From contig NZ_LT796768.1 of NCBI RefSeq assembly GCF_900167475.1, forward strand, positions 744,001-808,000: DNA of 64,000 bases. The letters run 5' to 3'. The DNA comes from Aeromicrobium choanae (GTDB lineage Bacteria > Actinomycetota > Actinomycetes > Propionibacteriales > Nocardioidaceae). The notes beneath the pieces were generated by a model. It worked only from the letters and a program-made list of their open reading frames with translations. It was not told where the DNA came from and did no database searches. Positions within the stretch are counted from its first letter, which is position 1, and every line of letters begins with the position of its first letter. The translations under genes and the position numbers were made by a program. Positions 1-8,845 of this stretch are shown here, one piece after another.

Positions 1-76
1 GGGATGTGGCGCAGCTTGGTAGCGCACCTGCTTTGGGAGCAGGGGGCCGCAGGTTCAAATCCTGTCATCCCGACCA
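1..76 (+). tRNA. tRNA-Pro (anticodon TGG), first base outside window
   Basis: The cloverleaf can be folded by hand: acceptor strand GGGATG... pairs with CATCCCG at the 3' end, which requires one further C just before the window, so the gene is cut by a single base. The anticodon loop in CCTGC-TTTGGGA-GCAGG reads TGG (proline). A T-arm with TTCAAAT and an encoded ACCA tail are present. Confidence 0.95.
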
Positions 77-131
77 GGTCCCGAACGGGACGAGCCCGGC
101 CGATCTCGGTGCGGGCACCTAGGCTGTCTGC

Positions 132-572
132 ATGACGACCGACGCGGTGACCGGACGGGTCGTCCACGCCCGCGTGGTCGACGAGCCGCTCGACGTGGCC
201 GAGCACCTGGCCGCCGTCACCGGACCCGCGACCGGCGCCACCGACGTGTTCGTCGGCACCATCCGCGACCACGACCCCGACGTCGCCGGCGCCGTGGCGC
301 GCCTCGAGTACGAGGCGCACCCTGACGCCGAGGGCATGCTGGCCGCGCTGGCCGGCAAGGTCGCGCTGAACACCGGCGCCACCGTCGCCGTCTCGCACCG
401 GCACGGCTCGCTCGGCGTCGGCGACGTCGCCGTGGTGATCGCCAGCGCCGCCCCCCACCGCCGGGAGGCCCTCGAGTCCACCCGCGCGCTGATCGAGCTG
501 ATCAAGACCGAGGTCCCGATCTGGAAGCGTCAGACCGACACCGAGGGCCGGTCGGACTGGGTCGGCCTGTGA
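132..572 (+). CDS. moaE: Molybdopterin synthase catalytic subunit MoaE
   Basis: The 146-residue product has the normal length for MoaE, which with thiocarboxylated MoaD adds two sulfurs to cyclic pyranopterin monophosphate to make molybdopterin. Visible family features are FVGTIR (residues 40-45), YEA (60-62), HRHG (89-92), the AAPHR segment (106-110), and the lysine pair in KTEVPIWK (K125 and K132), equivalent to the catalytic lysines of E. coli MoaE. A TAGGCT hexamer at 120-125 ends 6 nt before the ATG, which suggests a leaderless mRNA. The stop overlaps the GTG start of moaA by 4 nt, so the two are translationally coupled. The MoaD partner lies downstream on the other strand. Confidence 0.95.
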   Translation: MTTDAVTGRVVHARVVDEPLDVAEHLAAVTGPATGATDVFVGTIRDHDPDVAGAVARLEYEAHPDAEGMLAALAGKVALNTGATVAVSHRHGSLGVGDVAVVIASAAPHRREALESTRALIELIKTEVPIWKRQTDTEGRSDWVGL

Positions 573-1546
573 CCCTCGTCGACGGCTTCGGCCGCGTGCA
601 CCGCGACCTGCGGATCTCCCTCACCGACAAGTGCTCGCTGCGCTGCACCTACTGCATGCCCGCCGAGGGCGTCCCGTGGATCGAGCGCGACAGCATCCTC
701 ACGACCGACGAGCTGGAGCGGATCGCGCGCGTGTGCGTCGATCTCGGGGTCACGAGCATCCGGCTGACCGGCGGCGAGCCGCTCGTGCGCAAGGACGCCG
801 TCGAGGTCGTCCGCCGTCTCGCCGCGCTCGGTCCCGAGGTCTCGATGACCACCAACGGCCTGCGCCTCGCCGAGCTCGCCCAGCCCCTGCGCGAGGCCGG
901 GCTGGCGCGGCTCAACATCTCGATCGACACCCTCGACCGCGAGCGGTTCGCCCAGCTCACCCGCCGCGACCGGCTGGACGACGTGCTGGCGGGCATCGAG
1001 GCGGCGCGCGTCGCCGGATTCACGCCACTCAAGCTCAACGCCGTCGCGATGCGCGGCGTGAACGAGGACGAGCTGGTCGACCTGGTGGAGTTCGCCGTGG
1101 GCCAGGGTGCGCAGCTGCGGTTCATCGAGCAGATGCCGCTCGACGCGGGTCACACGTGGGACCGCGCCGCGATGCTCACCGGCGACGAGATCCTCGAGCG
1201 GCTGCGCACGCGCTTCCGGCTGGAGCCGATCCCCGGCCGGGGCTCCTCCCCCGCCGACACGTGGACGCTCGACGGCGGCCCCGGCTCGGTCGGCGTCATC
1301 GCCTCGGTCACGGCGCCGTTCTGCGCCGCCTGCGACCGGATCCGGATCACCGCCGACGGGCACGTGCGCAACTGCCTCTTCGCGCGTGACGAGTCAGACC
1401 TCGTGCCGGTCCTGCGCGGCGGCGGCAGCGACGAGGACCTGGTGCGGATCATCAGCGGCTCGATCGCCGCCAAGCGCGCAGGCCACGGGATCGACTCCCC
1501 CACCTTCGTGCAGCCCGACCGCCCCATGAGCGCCATCGGCGGCTGA
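569..1546 (+). CDS. moaA: GTP 3',8-cyclase MoaA (radical SAM)
   Basis: MoaA catalyses the first step of molybdenum cofactor synthesis, converting GTP to 3',8-cyclo-7,8-dihydro-GTP. The radical-SAM cluster is C22-x3-C26-x2-C29, followed by the LTGGEPL motif (about 67-73). The second Fe-S site is formed by C252, C255 and C269. The protein ends in the Gly-Gly tail needed for activity in this family, so it is complete at 325 residues. The GTG start at 569 is chosen because it forms a GTGA overlap with the moaE stop. No moaC or moaB lies in the window, so the pathway must be completed elsewhere. Confidence 0.96.
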   Translation: MTLVDGFGRVHRDLRISLTDKCSLRCTYCMPAEGVPWIERDSILTTDELERIARVCVDLGVTSIRLTGGEPLVRKDAVEVVRRLAALGPEVSMTTNGLRLAELAQPLREAGLARLNISIDTLDRERFAQLTRRDRLDDVLAGIEAARVAGFTPLKLNAVAMRGVNEDELVDLVEFAVGQGAQLRFIEQMPLDAGHTWDRAAMLTGDEILERLRTRFRLEPIPGRGSSPADTWTLDGGPGSVGVIASVTAPFCAACDRIRITADGHVRNCLFARDESDLVPVLRGGGSDEDLVRIISGSIAAKRAGHGIDSPTFVQPDRPMSAIGG

Positions 1547-1556
1547 GCCGCGCGGG

Positions 1557-1799
1557 TCAGCCGCCGGCGTAGGGCGGCAGCACGTCGACGGGGCCGCCGG
1601 CCGGGACGGGCGCCGACCGGTCGGTCGTGCGGGTGCCGTCCACCAGGACCGAGCAGCGCGTCAGCACCGGCCCGAGGTCCTCGAACCTCGCGGTCAACGC
1701 GTCCAGGACGTCGCCGACCGTGGCGGCCTCGACCGTCGTCTCGGACGTGCCCGCCGCCTCACGGGCGGCGGCGAAGAGTCGCACTCGCACGGGCTGCAT
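1557..1799 (-). CDS. moaD: Molybdopterin synthase sulfur carrier subunit MoaD
   Basis: This 80-residue beta-grasp protein ends in Tyr-Ala-Gly-Gly. The C-terminal Gly-Gly is adenylated and thiocarboxylated to deliver sulfur to MoaE. The N-terminal VRLFAAAREAAG stretch is typical of MoaD rather than ThiS. It converges on moaA with only 10 nt between the stops, so the three genes form a compact molybdopterin locus on two strands. It shares a 61-bp divergent promoter spacer with the kinase gene that follows. Confidence 0.92.
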   Translation of the reverse strand: MQPVRVRLFAAAREAAGTSETTVEAATVGDVLDALTARFEDLGPVLTRCSVLVDGTRTTDRSAPVPAGGPVDVLPPYAGG

Positions 1800-1860
1800 G
1801 CAGCCAAACTATCGTCCACGCGGTCTGGCCACGATCCGACGAACGGGTAGCGTCGACCCG

Positions 1861-2409
1861 GTGGACCCCTCCAGCCTTCCCGAGCTCCTCGCCGCGCGCG
1901 TGCGCGGCCGCGCTCCGGCCTGCGGAGGCACCCGCGTCATCGCGATCGACGGTCGCAGCGGATCGGGCAAGACGGCGCTCGCGCTGGACCTCGCCGACCA
2001 GATCGGCGCACCCATCCTGCACCTTGACCGTCTCTACCCCGGCTGGCACGGCCTGGCCAGGACGCCCGCGATCGTCCGTGCCCTCCTGGCCGACCTGGCG
2101 ATCGGCGAGAAGGGCCGCGCCCGCCAGTGGGACTGGGCGAGCGACGCACCCGGCCGGTGGCTGACCGTGCGACCGACGAACGACCTCATCATCGAGGGAG
2201 TGGGGGCCGGCGCCACGGCCCTGCGCCCGTTCCTGAGCCACCTCGTGTGGCTCGAGGCGCCCGAGGAGGAACGGCGCCGACGGGCCCTCGCCCGCGACGG
2301 CGACACCTACGCCCCGTGGTGGGACGTGTGGGCCGCGCAGGAGGAGCAGTACATCGCCACCGACCACACGCCCGAGGCAGCCGACCTGATCGTGTCGACG
2401 GGGTCCTGA
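1861..2409 (+). CDS. P-loop nucleoside/uridine kinase-like protein
   Basis: A 182-residue NTPase with a Walker A motif GRSGSGKT at residues 31-38 preceded by a hydrophobic strand (VIAIDG). After it come HLDRLYPGWHGL and a WDW segment, as seen in uridine-kinase-like phosphotransferases of actinobacteria. The substrate cannot be read from the sequence. An in-frame ATG exists far upstream, but the GTG at 1861 is preferred because TAGCGT at 1848-1853 ends 7 nt before it, the leaderless spacing seen for many genes here, and because the longer form would overlap the moaD 5' end. Confidence 0.75.
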   Translation: MDPSSLPELLAARVRGRAPACGGTRVIAIDGRSGSGKTALALDLADQIGAPILHLDRLYPGWHGLARTPAIVRALLADLAIGEKGRARQWDWASDAPGRWLTVRPTNDLIIEGVGAGATALRPFLSHLVWLEAPEEERRRRALARDGDTYAPWWDVWAAQEEQYIATDHTPEAADLIVSTGS

Positions 2410-2455
2410 CTCCTCGCGCGGTTGTGGCATCATGGAGGCGGCGCCTCGGCGCCAC

Positions 2456-2531
2456 GCGGACGTAACTCAATGGCTAGAGTCCCTGCCTTCCAAGCAGGAT
2501 GTTGCGAGTTCGAATCTCGTCGTCCGCTCCA
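2456..2531 (+). tRNA. tRNA-Gly (anticodon TCC)
   Basis: The acceptor stem GCGGACG pairs with CGTCCGC. The anticodon stem-loop CTGCC-TTCCAA-GCAGG gives TCC (glycine), and the T-loop is TTCGAAT. TCCA at the 3' end supplies the discriminator and encoded CCA. A GGCGCC-type hairpin follows at about 2538-2555 and overlaps the end of the opposing small gene. Confidence 0.95.
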
Positions 2532-2543
2532 CGCACCGGCGCC

Positions 2544-2744
2544 TCAGGGGCGCCTGCCCCGCGCGCGATCGATCAGGCTGCGCCCCACGGTCACCGCGAT
2601 CCAGGCCGCGCCGAACACCACGAAGATCCAGCCCTTGTCGGGGTCGCTCGTGCTGGTCAGGATGAAGACCCCCATCAGCACGACTCCCGCCGCGGTGGCG
2701 AGCAGCGGCCACTGGTCGGCGAGTCCGCGCGGCGAGTCGTCCAT
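2544..2744 (-). CDS. Small two-helix membrane protein, function unknown
   Basis: The 66-residue product has two hydrophobic segments (about residues 12-30 and 37-55), separated by a short polar loop, and a basic tail (RARGRRP), so it is probably a two-pass inner-membrane protein. I do not recognise the family. On the coding strand a TAGAGT hexamer (2752-2757) ends 7 nt before the ATG, which supports expression and this start. It lies between tRNA-Gly and the phosphatase gene. Confidence 0.6.
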   Translation of the reverse strand: MDDSPRGLADQWPLLATAAGVVLMGVFILTSTSDPDKGWIFVVFGAAWIAVTVGRSLIDRARGRRP

Positions 2745-2777
2745 GCCCCGGACTCTACGACGGCCGAGCCGTGCGGG

Positions 2778-3893
2778 TCAGTCGGGAAGGCGGTGCAGGA
2801 TGAGCACCGCGCGGTCGTCCTCGCCGGGCTCGGTCTGGTCGAGGATGCGGCGCGGCGCACCGTCCATGCCGTGACTGATCGCGATCTTCGCGGCACCCCG
2901 CAGCCACTCGATGCCCACGGCGAGGTCGAGCGTGCGCGTCTCGACGACGCCGTCGGTGTAGAACATCAGCGCCTCACCGGGCGCGATCACGCCGGAGGCG
3001 CCGCGGAACTCGGGGCGGTCGATGATGCCCAGCGCCAGGCCACGGGCGCCCGAGACGACCCACTCGTCCTCGTCGGGCTTCCAGTGCATCGCCGGCGGGT
3101 GCCCGGCGTTGAGCACCTCGTAGCCACCGGTCTCGAGGTTCACCAAGACGTGCACCGCCGTGGCGAAGCCCTCGTCCCAGGACTGACGCAGGAGGTAGTC
3201 GTTGCCGGCCGCGAAGAGCCCCATCGGGGGCAGCGAGCCGATCAGGCCGCCGAGCGCGCCGGCCAGCTGGAGCGACTGGGTGCCCGCGGCCACGCCCTTG
3301 CCGCAGACGTCGACCAGCACCATCTCGAGGTACTTCTCGTCCTTGGAGAGGTTCGCCACGAGGAAGTCGCCGGCGAACTTGGCCGATCCGGCCGACTCCA
3401 TCGCCGACTCGCTGACCCAGCCCTGCGGGAGCCTCGGCACGGCGCCCTGGGTCTGGAGACGGTCGCGCAGCTCCATCAGCATCGCCTCGCCGAGGGCGGC
3501 CGGCAGGCCCGACCGGGTGCGGGACGCGCTGTAGAGCAGGATCGCGCCGCCGATGTAGACCGAGAGCAGCGATGCCGGCCGGGCGGCGTTCCACCCGTTG
3601 TCGAGCGTGTAGACCAGCGACGAGACGGTGGCGGCGAACAGGACGATGCACGTGAGGGAGGCCTGCGGCCACCACTGGAGCAGCATGCCGCCCACGATGA
3701 TCGGCACGATGAACATCGAGGCCGGCATGATCGCGTACCAGGTCAGGCTGATGATGAACATCACCACGGTGACCAGGAGCAGTGCCGCCAGGACGGCCAT
3801 CTGGCCGTCCTTGGACCCCGAGCGCCACTCGCGGGCGTTGGACGACAGGTAGCGACCGACCGGGTCGCGTCTCACCCCTCGCGCCGTGCTCAC
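2778..3893 (-). CDS. Membrane-anchored PP2C/SpoIIE-type serine phosphatase
   Basis: At 371 residues the protein combines several N-terminal membrane segments (about 33-125) with a cytoplasmic SpoIIE/RsbU phosphatase domain (about 155-371). Metal-binding features are AGDF (D176), DVCGKG (195-200), the NAGHPP motif, FYTDGVVE and a terminal EDDRAVLIL strand. Proteins of this class dephosphorylate anti-sigma-factor antagonists in stress partner-switching. No PAS, GAF or HAMP sensor is visible, so any signal would be read through the membrane domain. No anti-sigma factor gene lies nearby. The partner is therefore unknown. Confidence 0.88.
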   Translation of the reverse strand: MSTARGVRRDPVGRYLSSNAREWRSGSKDGQMAVLAALLLVTVVMFIISLTWYAIMPASMFIVPIIVGGMLLQWWPQASLTCIVLFAATVSSLVYTLDNGWNAARPASLLSVYIGGAILLYSASRTRSGLPAALGEAMLMELRDRLQTQGAVPRLPQGWVSESAMESAGSAKFAGDFLVANLSKDEKYLEMVLVDVCGKGVAAGTQSLQLAGALGGLIGSLPPMGLFAAGNDYLLRQSWDEGFATAVHVLVNLETGGYEVLNAGHPPAMHWKPDEDEWVVSGARGLALGIIDRPEFRGASGVIAPGEALMFYTDGVVETRTLDLAVGIEWLRGAAKIAISHGMDGAPRRILDQTEPGEDDRAVLILHRLPD

Positions 3894-3902
3894 GGACTGA
3901 CC

Positions 3903-4715
3903 CTATCGGCGCCGCTGGCAGCGCGGGCACCAGAACAGATTTCTCGCCGCGACGACCTCGGTGCGCACCTTCGTCCCGCAGACGTGACAGGGCTGTCCGG
4001 CGCGGCGGTAGACGTAGACCTCGCCGCCGTGATCGTCCACCCGTGGCGGGCGGCCCATGGCCTCGGGCTCGTGCTCGGCGCGCACCGTGTCGATCCGTCC
4101 CGTGCGCACACCCTCCCCCATCAGGTCGACGAGGTCGGACCACAGTGTGAGGAACGTCACAGGGCGCAGGTCGCGTCCGGCCGTCCTGGGATCGATGCGG
4201 TGCCGGAACAGCACCTCGGCCCGGTAGACGTTGCCGACGCCCGCGACGATGCGCTGGTCCATCAGGAGGGTCGCGATGGGGGCGCGCGACCGCGCCACCA
4301 GCGCGGCCGCCCGCTCCACGTCGGCCTCGGGGTCGAGCGGGTCCTCGCCGAGCCGCGCCAGCACGGCATCGACCTCGTCGGGGCCCAGCGCCTCGCAGGC
4401 CGTGGGGCCGCGCAGGTCGGCGCTGGCCCGGTCGGAGGCGAGCCGCCAGCGCACCTGCCCCACGACCGGAGGCGCGGGGTCGTCGACGAGGTTGAAGGAC
4501 CCGTACAGGCCGAGATGCACGTGCACCTGCTCCTCGGTGCCCGCGAAGGCGACGAACAGGTGCTTGCCGTGGGCGGTGGCCTCGAGCAGCTCACGGCCGT
4601 CGAAGCCGGCGGCCGACTCGAACCGGCCCTGAGGGCTGGACGAACGGACGCGCTTGCCGCCGAACGTGCCGGTCAGGTCGAGCGCGAGCCGGTGGAGGGT
4701 GTGTCCCTCAGGCAA
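3903..4715 (-). CDS. Fpg/Nei-family DNA glycosylase (Nei2-like)
   Basis: A base-excision repair glycosylase/AP lyase that removes oxidised bases. The mature N-terminus P2-E3 after the initiator Met is the catalytic pair of the family (MPEGHTLHRL). The C-terminal zinc finger CHVCGTK...CPRCQ and the helix-two-turn-helix region with NVYRAEVLFR are intact. At 270 residues it is full length. The start overlaps the rpiB stop by 8 nt, so they are co-transcribed. Its sequence is nearer to actinobacterial Nei2 than to Fpg (MutM), which starts MPELPEV. Confidence 0.92.
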   Translation of the reverse strand: MPEGHTLHRLALDLTGTFGGKRVRSSSPQGRFESAAGFDGRELLEATAHGKHLFVAFAGTEEQVHVHLGLYGSFNLVDDPAPPVVGQVRWRLASDRASADLRGPTACEALGPDEVDAVLARLGEDPLDPEADVERAAALVARSRAPIATLLMDQRIVAGVGNVYRAEVLFRHRIDPRTAGRDLRPVTFLTLWSDLVDLMGEGVRTGRIDTVRAEHEPEAMGRPPRVDDHGGEVYVYRRAGQPCHVCGTKVRTEVVAARNLFWCPRCQRRR

Positions 4716-5166
4716 GAGTGCCCTTCTCCTCGTACTCGGCCAGCAGGTCGATCCGACGCTGGTGACGGTCGGCCTCGCTCCACGGCGTGGTGAGGAACGC
4801 CTCGACGATCGACTCGACCTCCTCGACCGAGTGCATGCGCGCGCCGATGCCCATGACTTGGGCGTTGTTGTGCTGACGGGCGAGCTGGGCGGTCTCGACG
4901 CTCCACGTCAGCGCGCACCGGATGCCGGGCACCTTGTTCGCGGCGATCTGCTCGCCGTTGCCCGAGCCGCCGATGACGATGCCGAGCGAGCCCGGGTCGT
5001 CGACGACGCCCTGGGCCGCGTCGATGCAGAAGGGCGGGTAGTCGTCGAGCTCGTCGTAGGCGTGGGCGCCGTGGTCGATCGGCTCGTGGCCGTTCTCCCG
5101 CAGCCAGGTGACGAGGTGGTTCTTGAGTTCGTAGCCGGCGTGATCGGCACCGAGGTGGACGCGCAT
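4708..5166 (-). CDS. rpiB: Ribose-5-phosphate isomerase B
   Basis: RpiB interconverts ribose-5-phosphate and ribulose-5-phosphate in the pentose phosphate pathway. The ligand-binding start (GADHAGYELK) and phosphate-binding GGSGNGEQIAANK loop are clear, and the length of 152 residues is normal. The catalytic cysteine of the E. coli type is absent from the GGSGNGE loop. Instead E72 lies where mycobacterial RpiB uses a glutamate as base, so this is the Glu-type subfamily and the enzyme is expected to be active. It overlaps the downstream glycosylase gene. Confidence 0.94.
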   Translation of the reverse strand: MRVHLGADHAGYELKNHLVTWLRENGHEPIDHGAHAYDELDDYPPFCIDAAQGVVDDPGSLGIVIGGSGNGEQIAANKVPGIRCALTWSVETAQLARQHNNAQVMGIGARMHSVEEVESIVEAFLTTPWSEADRHQRRIDLLAEYEEKGTLA

Positions 5167-5188
5167 GCGGCCATTCTCGCAGGTGGGA

Positions 5189-6793
5189 TCAGCCGCGGAC
5201 CATCGGCGTGTGGGCCATCTCGTGGACCCACTCCGCGAACGCCCGGGCGGACGCGTCGCCCTCGAACTCGCCCAGCACGTGCACCTTCAGCTCGCGCCGA
5301 CGCGCGGCCAGCGGATCCTCGTGCAGCATCCGCGCGAGCACGTCGGGCAGGCCGGTGAGATCACGGTCGACCATGTAGCCGCCGGCGGCCACGGGCACGG
5401 CCTCGGCGAACTCGTCGAGGTCGTGAACCATGCTCACCATGAGGTAGGGCTTGCCCGAGGCCAGCCAGTCCGAGACGACGCTGGAGACGTCCGACACGAG
5501 GGCGTCGGCGTGGTTCATGCACTCGGCCACCGACCAGCCCCGTACGGCCTCCTCGCCCCACACGTGACGACCCGGCGTGGCGGGGTCCTCGTGGTCGGCG
5601 GCGAGGATGGCGTTGAGCTCCTCCAGCCGCCCGGACCAGTACGCGTCACGCAGGAACACGGGATGAGGGCGGAAGACCACGTCCGTGCCCGCGTCGAGCA
5701 GGGCCTGCAGGATGCGGTCGGCGACCCGCATCGACGAGAAGTCGGTCATCTTGCCGTTGCCGGTCCACGTGGGCGCGTAGAGCACGGTCGGCCGGGCGAC
5801 CTCGGTGACGGGCACGGCGGCGGGCAGCACGTCGCCCGACTGGGGCCGGCCCAGCAGCACGAACCGCTCGCGCGGGATCTGCACGCCGTGGCGGGTGTAG
5901 CGGTCGATCGCGGCCTCGCCCGACGCCACCAGGACGTCGTAGCGCAGGTGGCGCGTGTGGTGACTCCCGGCCTTGTCGGAGTCGCCGTGGCCGAGCCACA
6001 CGTGGCGCACCGAGCGGATGCCCATGAGCTTGAGGTGTCCGGGAGCGTTGTGGACGTAGAAGAAGGTGGTGACGCTCGGCACCGTGAGGACGCGCATGTC
6101 GCCCAGCACGTCGGACCCGGCGGAGATCCACGGCATCGACGGACGGATGGCGGCGCGCAGCTCGGCGCAGTAGTGGCTGCGCAGGCCGACGATGACGCCC
6201 CGGTCGCCCGAGGCCAGCAGGTGGGGCTCCCACATGCCCACGTGGATGGGACCGCCGCCGTAGCCGCCGTAGCCGAGGACGAAGCGCGGCTCGTAGGCCT
6301 TCAGCGCCCGCCGCAGCGTCAGGCGGGCCCGCCACAGCACGACCTTGTCGGCGATGACCGGTGCGGCCGCCGCCACGAGCAGGAGGACGGCGAGGCCCAC
6401 GACGAGCGGCGGCGCGAGGGCGACGGTCAGCGCCGCCACTGCCCCGAGCCACCGGACGGCGACGACGAACGGGCCGCGGTCGGCCGGCTCGGGTGCGGGA
6501 CAGACCTTCGGCTCCGGAACGCCGGGCAGGCCGTGGACGTGGGGCGGCGCAGCCGGTCGGAGCATCGCCGCCCGGACGACCAGCACGCCGATCACGGCGG
6601 CCACGACACCGGCCAGCATCGGCAGCTCGAGGAGCAGCCGAACCAGGAGCGCGAGAGCGGCGACGGCGACCAGGGCGGCCGTCGACCACGCGAGGATCCG
6701 GTTGCGGCTGGCGACGTCGGTGCGGAAGCGGTGCTGCATCCGGTGCTTCCGGCGGTCGAGGTGTCCGCGCACCCGCTCCAGCAATGTCGACAT
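5189..6793 (-). CDS. CDP-glycerol glycerophosphotransferase-family protein
   Basis: A 534-residue protein of the TagF/TarF type, which polymerises polyol-phosphate (teichoic-acid-like) cell-wall polymers. It has an N-terminal basic segment, hydrophobic helices at about 28-75 and 115-150, and a C-terminal catalytic domain with LGHGDSDK (UDP/CDP site region), RPHPVFLRDAYW and SDVSSVVSDWLASGKP. The ATG at 6793 is chosen. GGAGGG sits just upstream, and the longer reading frame would run into the palindromic repeat. The polymer it makes is not determinable here. Confidence 0.85.
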   Translation of the reverse strand: MSTLLERVRGHLDRRKHRMQHRFRTDVASRNRILAWSTAALVAVAALALLVRLLLELPMLAGVVAAVIGVLVVRAAMLRPAAPPHVHGLPGVPEPKVCPAPEPADRGPFVVAVRWLGAVAALTVALAPPLVVGLAVLLLVAAAAPVIADKVVLWRARLTLRRALKAYEPRFVLGYGGYGGGPIHVGMWEPHLLASGDRGVIVGLRSHYCAELRAAIRPSMPWISAGSDVLGDMRVLTVPSVTTFFYVHNAPGHLKLMGIRSVRHVWLGHGDSDKAGSHHTRHLRYDVLVASGEAAIDRYTRHGVQIPRERFVLLGRPQSGDVLPAAVPVTEVARPTVLYAPTWTGNGKMTDFSSMRVADRILQALLDAGTDVVFRPHPVFLRDAYWSGRLEELNAILAADHEDPATPGRHVWGEEAVRGWSVAECMNHADALVSDVSSVVSDWLASGKPYLMVSMVHDLDEFAEAVPVAAGGYMVDRDLTGLPDVLARMLHEDPLAARRRELKVHVLGEFEGDASARAFAEWVHEMAHTPMVRG

Positions 6794-6840
6794 CGCCCTC
6801 CAACCTAGCGGTTGGGACTCGCGGGCCCGTGGAGCGCCGC

Positions 6841-6955
6841 GTGATCTCGATACACCGGGAGCTCGCTGCGCTCGCCCCGGCACTCGATCACCGGGCGGCT
6901 GAACTCGGTGATCGAGTGATCGGCGAGCGGAGCGAGACGGTCGTATCGAGATCAC
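6841..6955. repeat. Palindromic intergenic repeat, copy A
   Basis: The element is bounded by a perfect 13-bp inverted repeat: GTGATCTCGATAC at 6841-6853 and GTATCGAGATCAC at 6943-6955. Inner arms are also complementary in part (GCTCGCTGCGCTCGCC against GGCGAGCGGAGCGAG), and two ATCGAGTG/CACTCGAT cores lie in the middle. It fills the space between two minus-strand genes and has no credible coding content. It is related to the elements at 11368-11533 and 45562-45723. Confidence 0.85.
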
Positions 6956-6973
6956 GCTCCGCGAACGGAGGGA

Positions 6974-7582
6974 TCAGTCGAAGATCGGCTCGCGCGTGCG
7001 GGTGCGCTTGAGCTCGAAGAAGCCGTCGTAGGACGCCAGCGCGCGGGCGCCGTCGAACACGGTGCCGGCCTGCTCGCCCTTGGGGGCGGGCGAGACGACG
7101 GGGCCGAAGAAGGCGGTGTCGCCGATCGCGATGACCGGGGTGCCGACCTCCTCGCCCACGCGCGAGATGCCGTCGGTGTGCGAGGCACGCACGGCGTCGT
7201 CGAGCGAGGTGTCGTCGGCGGCGTCAGCCAGCTCGATGGGCAGGCCGGCCTCGGCGAGGGACTCCTCGTAGAGCGCGCGGTCGAAGTCGCGGCCCTCGAC
7301 GTGGTGGCGGGTGCCGAGCGCCGTGTACAGGTCGCGCAGCACCTCGGTGCCGTGCTGCTGCTCGGCGGCGATGCACAGCCGCACCGGACCCCAGCCGCGC
7401 TCGATCATCTCCTTGTACTCGTCCGGCACGTCCTTGTCCTCGTTGAGGACGGACAGGCTCATCACGTGGAAGGACGTCCGCACCGGGCGGACCTGCTCGA
7501 CCTCGAGCATCCAGCGGGAGGTCATCCAGGCCCAGGGGCAGAGCGGGTCGAACCAGAGGTCGACGGTCTCGGTGGTGGTCAT
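6974..7582 (-). CDS. DsbA-family thiol oxidoreductase (mycothiol-dependent Rv2466c type)
   Basis: The 202-residue protein begins with the thioredoxin-fold signature [10 protein letters not shown], has a helical insertion, and contains a cis-Pro region (VGTPVIAIG). The active site is a monothiol C15-P-W-A, with no second cysteine at the usual resolving position, so it would work through mixed disulfides with a low-molecular-weight thiol, plausibly mycothiol. The overall layout matches the Rv2466c/FrnE-like group. Its ATG forms an ATGA overlap with the stop of the GCS2-type ligase, so the two thiol-related genes form one operon. Confidence 0.85.
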   Translation of the reverse strand: MTTTETVDLWFDPLCPWAWMTSRWMLEVEQVRPVRTSFHVMSLSVLNEDKDVPDEYKEMIERGWGPVRLCIAAEQQHGTEVLRDLYTALGTRHHVEGRDFDRALYEESLAEAGLPIELADAADDTSLDDAVRASHTDGISRVGEEVGTPVIAIGDTAFFGPVVSPAPKGEQAGTVFDGARALASYDGFFELKRTRTREPIFD

Positions 7583-8730
7583 GTCCGGTCCAACACCGGA
7601 TGACCCACCCGCATTTCCTCCACGAGCGCCGCGACCACCGCATCGAGCTCGCCGCCGTTCTGCGCGGCCACGGCACGCTGGCGCTGGTAGGAGGCGCCGC
7701 CGGCCCGCATGATCTCGCGGATCCCCTGCAGCTCCTCGGCGCAGGCGAGGTCCTCGGCCACGGGCTCGAGCTGGACGAGCAGCCGCTCGAGGTCGTCGGT
7801 GACGAGCTCCTCGCGGGCCTCGCGGTCGAGGATGAGGATCGCGTCCATGCCGTAGCGGGCGGCGCGCCACTTGTTCTCCTGGACGAACCACGACGGGATC
7901 GACGGCAGCTCGCGGCCGGCGTCGAGCTCACGCGAGTGGTGCTCGACCAGGCAGTGCGTGAGCGCGGCGATGCTGGCCAGCTCCGACATCGAGGGGATGC
8001 CGTCGCAGATGCGCATCTCCAGCGTGCCGAACTTCGGCGAGGGTCGGATGTCCCAGCGGATCTCGTCGAAGTGGTCGATCACGCCGGTGTGCATCATGTC
8101 GTCGACGTACTGCTCGAGCTCGTGCCAGTGGTCGAACTGGAACGGCAGCCCGGCCGTGGGCAGCTGCTGGAACATCAGCGCGCGGTTCGAGGCGTAGCCG
8201 GTGTCCTGGCCGCCCCAGAACGGGCTGGACGCGCTGAGTGCGAGGAAGTGGCCGTAGTGCGTCAGCATCGCCCGGCTGATCGGCAGCACCTTGTCGCGGT
8301 CCTCGATGCCCACGTGCACGTGGACGCCGTAGATCAGCATCTGCCGGCCCCACCACTGCGTGCGGTCGATCAAGGTGGCGTAGCGCTCCTTGTCGGTGAC
8401 CTTCTGCTGGGTCCAGCGCGCGAACGGGTGCGTGCCCGCGCACATCAGCTCGACCCGGAGCGGATCGATGACCCCGCGCAGCTGCTCGATGCTGCGGCCC
8501 AGGTCGTCGGTGGCCTCGCGCACGGTGTGGCACACGCCGCTGACGACCTCGACCGTGTTGAGCAGCAGCTCCTGCTTGATGTGCGGGTGCTCCCCGCCGT
8601 CCGCGGGCGCCACCGCGTCGAGCACGGTCTGGGCCACCTGTCGCAGGTCGCCGGAGTCCTGGTCGACCAGCGCCAGCTCCCACTCGATGCCGATCGTCGA
8701 GCGCTCGGAAGCCGCGAACGGGATGTGCAT
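7579..8730 (-). CDS. Glutamate-cysteine ligase family 2 (YbdK-like carboxylate-amine ligase)
   Basis: The protein is 383 residues long and belongs to the GCS2 family (YbdK type), ATP-grasp-like enzymes that join a carboxylate to an amine, classically glutamate to cysteine. Family features seen are [12 protein letters not shown] near the N-terminus, the [10 protein letters not shown] strand, HVHVGI, and the EMRICDG segment. Because this organism makes mycothiol, the real product may not be glutathione. It is coupled to the DsbA-like gene downstream. The ATG at 8730 follows a purine-rich AGGATGGGGGA stretch. Confidence 0.85.
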   Translation of the reverse strand: MHIPFAASERSTIGIEWELALVDQDSGDLRQVAQTVLDAVAPADGGEHPHIKQELLLNTVEVVSGVCHTVREATDDLGRSIEQLRGVIDPLRVELMCAGTHPFARWTQQKVTDKERYATLIDRTQWWGRQMLIYGVHVHVGIEDRDKVLPISRAMLTHYGHFLALSASSPFWGGQDTGYASNRALMFQQLPTAGLPFQFDHWHELEQYVDDMMHTGVIDHFDEIRWDIRPSPKFGTLEMRICDGIPSMSELASIAALTHCLVEHHSRELDAGRELPSIPSWFVQENKWRAARYGMDAILILDREAREELVTDDLERLLVQLEPVAEDLACAEELQGIREIMRAGGASYQRQRAVAAQNGGELDAVVAALVEEMRVGHPVLDRT

Positions 8731-8845
8731 TCCCCCATCCTGCCCGACCCGTCGCACCATGCCGCGACGAAAGGCGCCGGTGTGACCCACATCGTGCGGA
8801 TGCTGGCTGTGACATTCGTGGGTGGCGGGTGGAAGAGTGGGGCGC

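Noticed and set aside
77..131. Molybdenum cofactor riboswitch before moaE
   Set aside because: Only 55 nt separate the tRNA and the ATG, and the -10 box is 6 nt from the start, leaving no leader.
2499..4793. A 764-residue plus-strand frame
   Set aside because: Antisense to the phosphatase and glycosylase genes, low-complexity shadow sequence, begins inside tRNA-Gly.
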